NCBI GenBank assembly: GCA_037176885.1
Contig: JAWWNJ010000007.1
Location: 2,232,001 to 2,296,000, forward strand
Direction: 5' to 3'
DNA from: Favolaschia claudopus
Taxonomy: Eukaryota > Basidiomycota > Agaricomycetes > Agaricales > Mycenaceae
Length of the DNA stretch: 64,000 nucleotides
Part shown: one piece after another, positions 61,229 through 64,000 of the stretch
Layout: every line of letters begins with the position of its first letter
How positions within the stretch are numbered: position 1 is the first letter of the stretch
Notes under the pieces: model-generated
Database searches by the model: none
The model's input: the letters and a program-made list of their open reading frames with translations, nothing else
What the model was told of the DNA's origin: nothing
Translations under genes and position numbers: made by a program

Positions 61229-63088
61229 GGCTTATGTACTATGTCTGTGGTTACGGAGAATTAATCAAGTTTTCAAGTCGTAGAAAAAGAGAAAAAAAGA
61301 GGGAGAAAGAGGAGAGATTAGTAGATACCTCTGCATGAATGTCCCCGAATTTCAGAGCTCCAAATTTGTTGCAGCGAGTGCAGTTTACAATTCGGCGTCT
61401 TGATTTCATGTTGATTCTTTTGCCATATCGAGTAAACATCAGGGAATTCAAGACTATGTCTATTCGGGTTTGCGTCCCAAAACGACATAGGACACAGCCA
61501 ATGGTATTCAAGATTGGTAACGAGTGACGACACGGAAATCGCCGCCGTCAATTGCCACGAGTCGCGTCACTCAGCGTTGCATCACCACTCTCTCCTACTC
61601 TCTTACTTGGTCTCGTCTCGATGCCTCCTACGCGTCAAGTCTTTGCCTTTCACTCTACTTCTTGGCTTATCCATCCTTCTGGCTGTTCTCGCGCGAATAC
61701 ATCCAAAATTCACTCTACAAATCGGCACCTCTCTTGGATCGACACCGTCGAAATTTCGGTCCATTTGCACGCGCGAGTCGACGATTCAACGGACTCTCAA
61801 CGCAACTCGCTTGCATGCTCAACACCTTTGCTTTAACATGGCATTCAAGGAGCTGGAAAGCTGCCGCACACACGTGAAGGTGTGTGATTGCAATTCTCGT
61901 TATCGGTCTCTTGCTAACTAGCCCGTGTCCCAGCGTCAAATCTGACCTCCCCATCCAGATGCCGCTTAGCCGCACCGGTCGACGCTCTAACAGGCGTCGA
62001 ACGACGGTGTGGCAGCATCTGGAGTGTTGGTTAAATCGGCATAAAGCCGTTATCGTTTAACGGCTAGCGTGCGTCGGGTGCGAGTGCGCACCCATCCTAC
62101 GCGAGCCACTAGCAATGCCGAACTCTCTCGCTTGACGGCACACAGTGCCACACACTCCCGCGACAACGACGACAGCGATCCAGGATCAGCATTGTGTAAC
62201 CGCACACAAACGGCCGGCGCGGGTTCGCGCTTTGCCCTTTGTGCGCGGTTATCGACGCCTTGGCTCGCCCTCACTGCGAGGCACAATTCATCAAAGTATT
62301 GAAATACTATTCAGGTCTAACGCAAGGCGATATTTTATATACTAGGCTGGACGGGCATTCTTTGCCTTTATCGCTTTCTCACCTTCTCGCGCAGCTCCCG
62401 GAGTCATTCTGAATGGGTCAGTGGCTACAAAATCGTTCTAAATTACTTGGATTTCATTTTTCTTTCTTCCGCGCCGCGCGATCAAGTACAATCCAACATT
62501 TAAACAGCTCGGTTCCGACTCTAAATTCAGTATCAATACCTTCCAGTCTACTTCTGGCCTCAATGTTTGTGTTAGCTTGACTCTACTTACTTCAATGGAA
62601 CCCAAGACAATTCTTCTATCTGTGCATGTCGGGGCTCAAGACTGGGTTAGTGCTGTACTGCCATTCAGTTAAATTTTGAATGTTTTCATTGACGGGGTCC
62701 ATCTATAATCCAAGACAATTATACTTATCTTTAGCTCAAAACAAATTAGGGTATATACTGCATGCCGGCGCACAATGTCGACCTGAATCCTCGCTGAATT
62801 TGCGTTGAATCCGGCCTATTTTGGCCCCATGTTCATGATTGTTCTTGAAATCACTTGAGCTGAGACATCCAGACATTGAAAGTACATTGTCTATGTCTTC
62901 CTCTGGCTTTTCTCTGTGTTATAAGGTGCCTGACAGTTCGAAGGAAGTGAATTGCGCCTGAACGCCTGAGAACGGACCGGCGAATGCCGAGTTAGACAGG
63001 TAGGATCAAACGGAAGCATCAGGATCAGTAGGATCATTTGGCTATGTCTAGCCGAGACATAGCCAACCACAGGCACGGTTAATGAGCC
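61229..63088 (+). repeat. Array unit 3
   Basis: Same as units 1 and 2; on the right it is followed by the full GTCATCGT and then unique sequence. Confidence 0.8.
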
Positions 63089-63356
63089 GTCATCGTTGCT
63101 GCTCCCGTCATTGATCGGCGGTCGGTGACCTTTTCTTTGCCATCCACTGCGACGCCAACGACAACGATGCAAGACAAGGGCGACGAAGGCAACACGTCCG
63201 AGCAAGATGTGTAAAGCAGGCCGCCACATCGTCGTCCCGAGCGCGACGCGGATAAACATATTAATAGCCTCCCTATCACCCGTCCGTAACACCACCGCAC
63301 GTCGTGACAGACAGGACTCTCCCCTTGGTCGGGGTCACTACCGCAAGTTACTGGTA

Positions 63357-64000
63357 GGGACCCAGCGTAAAAAGAGGAAACACTCGGGGGAAGTACACTA
63401 CCTTTTTTCCGAGAACTGAATCAGTGATCTGCTCAAAAGCAAGGTCGAGGCGTGCGCAAAGTCGCCTCATTGTTCGGAGAGATGTAGTACCACATTTGTC
63501 AACAAAGTCTCAAAAGAACGACGCGCGCAGTGACGACTTTGGCAGGGTTTTGGGTTTGCTGGGACTTGGATCAACGAAGATCGATACAAACCTGCACCGA
63601 CGAGAAGACTGGGGAGCACAGATTGATGGACTCATGGAGCAGAGCCCTCCACTTCTAGGCAAAGGCAAGAATCGGGCCACTCGCGGGCTTCAGCACGATA
63701 TATATATAACGGGTGCACTATCGACGTCGACATCGTTGGATTGGAATGACTTTGAGTATGTTGCCAATTTTGTCGTGTTGATTGAGGACAAGGACCCAAC
63801 AAGAACATGTTCTGCCTTGGCCTGGAACGAACCTACCATTCGACCTTCGTCTTCATGGTATCCGGGGCCCTATCCCTCGCCCACTGGCAGCGAGCTACCA
63901 GTCGTGCACAGTACAGTCACACCCCGTCCTCGCTTGCTGCCGTCGCTCGGTCGAAGCAAAATCAGGGCGAGAATGCTACAGGGGTTCGACTCGGGCTCCT
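63357..64000 (+). CDS. Open frame leaving the window, possible internal exon
   Basis: The frame is open for 214 codons from after a TAG at about 63354 to the last base, without an early ATG. It reads VVPHLSTKSQKNDARSDDFG, VLGLLGLGSTKIDTNLHRRE, then DWNDFEYVANFVVLIEDKD and a Pro/Ser stretch. Such length without a stop suggests coding sequence, perhaps an exon whose start lies upstream across an intron. No domain is recognised. Confidence 0.35.

Larger units (their letters stand above)
57489..63096. mobile_element. Tandem array of three 1,860-bp elements with flanking duplication
   Basis: Three head-to-tail copies (57497-59356, 59363-61222, 61229-63088) repeat with a period of exactly 1,866 bp. 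All open frames in them are identical, and I saw no difference on reading. The array is bounded by GTCATCGT at 57489-57496 and again at 63089-63096, as an 8-bp target-site duplication would be. Internal junctions carry GTCATC. Each unit begins GGCTTATG and ends AATGAGCC. The first 25 bases and the reverse complement of the last 25 match at 18 positions, including CTGTGGTT. A 12-bp-stem hairpin lies 22 bp from the right end (59306-59334 in copy 1). The longest frame is 135 codons with no transposase motif, so the units look non-autonomous. An 8-bp duplication would suit a hAT-type element, but the termini do not prove it. Confidence 0.75.

Noticed and set aside
57497..63088. Array as Helitrons, because of the subterminal hairpin
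   Set aside because: The ends lack TC...CTRR, and there is a flanking duplication, which Helitrons do not make.
63978..64000. B-box-like GGGTTCGACTC at the right edge as another tRNA-like element
   Set aside because: It lies in a long open frame and lacks the TCGGTGG end; the remainder is outside the window.

Overview
The window is nuclear DNA of a filamentous basidiomycete, most likely an agaricomycete. The genes have many introns, mostly 43-95 bp, with GTRNGT-like donors. There are several BTB/POZ and F-box-like paralogues of the kind that expand in mushrooms. Conserved fungal housekeeping genes (ARG5,6, cytosolic/mitochondrial glycyl-tRNA synthetase) support this. All exon models are read by eye from splice signals, frame continuity and, where available, paralogue comparison.

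Layout. 1-0.4 kb: 5' end of a BTB/POZ gene (-) running off the left edge. 0.4-5.5 kb: gene-poor, with a family of tRNA-like repeats. 5.5-7.7 kb: single-C2H2 zinc-finger protein (+) whose finger is split by a 749-nt intron. 8.75-9.8 kb: F-box-like protein (-). 10.7-11.2 kb: small hypothetical gene. 12.0-15.2 kb: seven-exon ARG5,6 (arginine biosynthesis). 15.3-18.05 kb: two tandem BTB genes (-) with the same exon plan. They are divergent from an F-box-like gene at 18.15 kb, which is a paralogue of the one at 8.75 kb and has an in-frame stop ahead of a further open tail. 20.6-21.4 kb: diverged direct repeat. 22.2-22.8 kb: protein with four 26-residue repeats. 23.6-24.85 kb: decayed LINE (reverse transcriptase end plus RNase H). 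26.7 kb: intron-containing tRNA-Arg(UCG). 27.3-28.9 kb: Ser/Pro-rich hypothetical gene. 33.8-36.9 kb: two paralogous secreted Cys-rich proteins sharing a promoter motif at the same distance from the ATG, with a MITE-like element between them. 38.1-39.5 kb: F-box gene. 43.8-44.1 kb: tentative small gene. 46.6-51.2 kb: ten-exon glycyl-tRNA synthetase with a 1.6-kb intron. 53.5-54.5 kb: more tRNA-like repeats. 54.96-57.4 kb: ten-exon bestrophin-like anion channel. 57.5-63.1 kb: three apparently identical head-to-tail 1,860-bp units flanked by an 8-bp duplication, inserted just upstream of the channel gene. 63.4 kb to the end: an open frame leaving the window.

Most genes are not functionally linked. 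ARG5,6 and GRS1 are housekeeping. The BTB and F-box genes are likely adaptor/ubiquitin-type proteins from expanded families. The secreted pair may act outside the cell. The most unusual items are the tandem mobile-element array at 57.5-63.1 kb and the tRNA-like repeat family.
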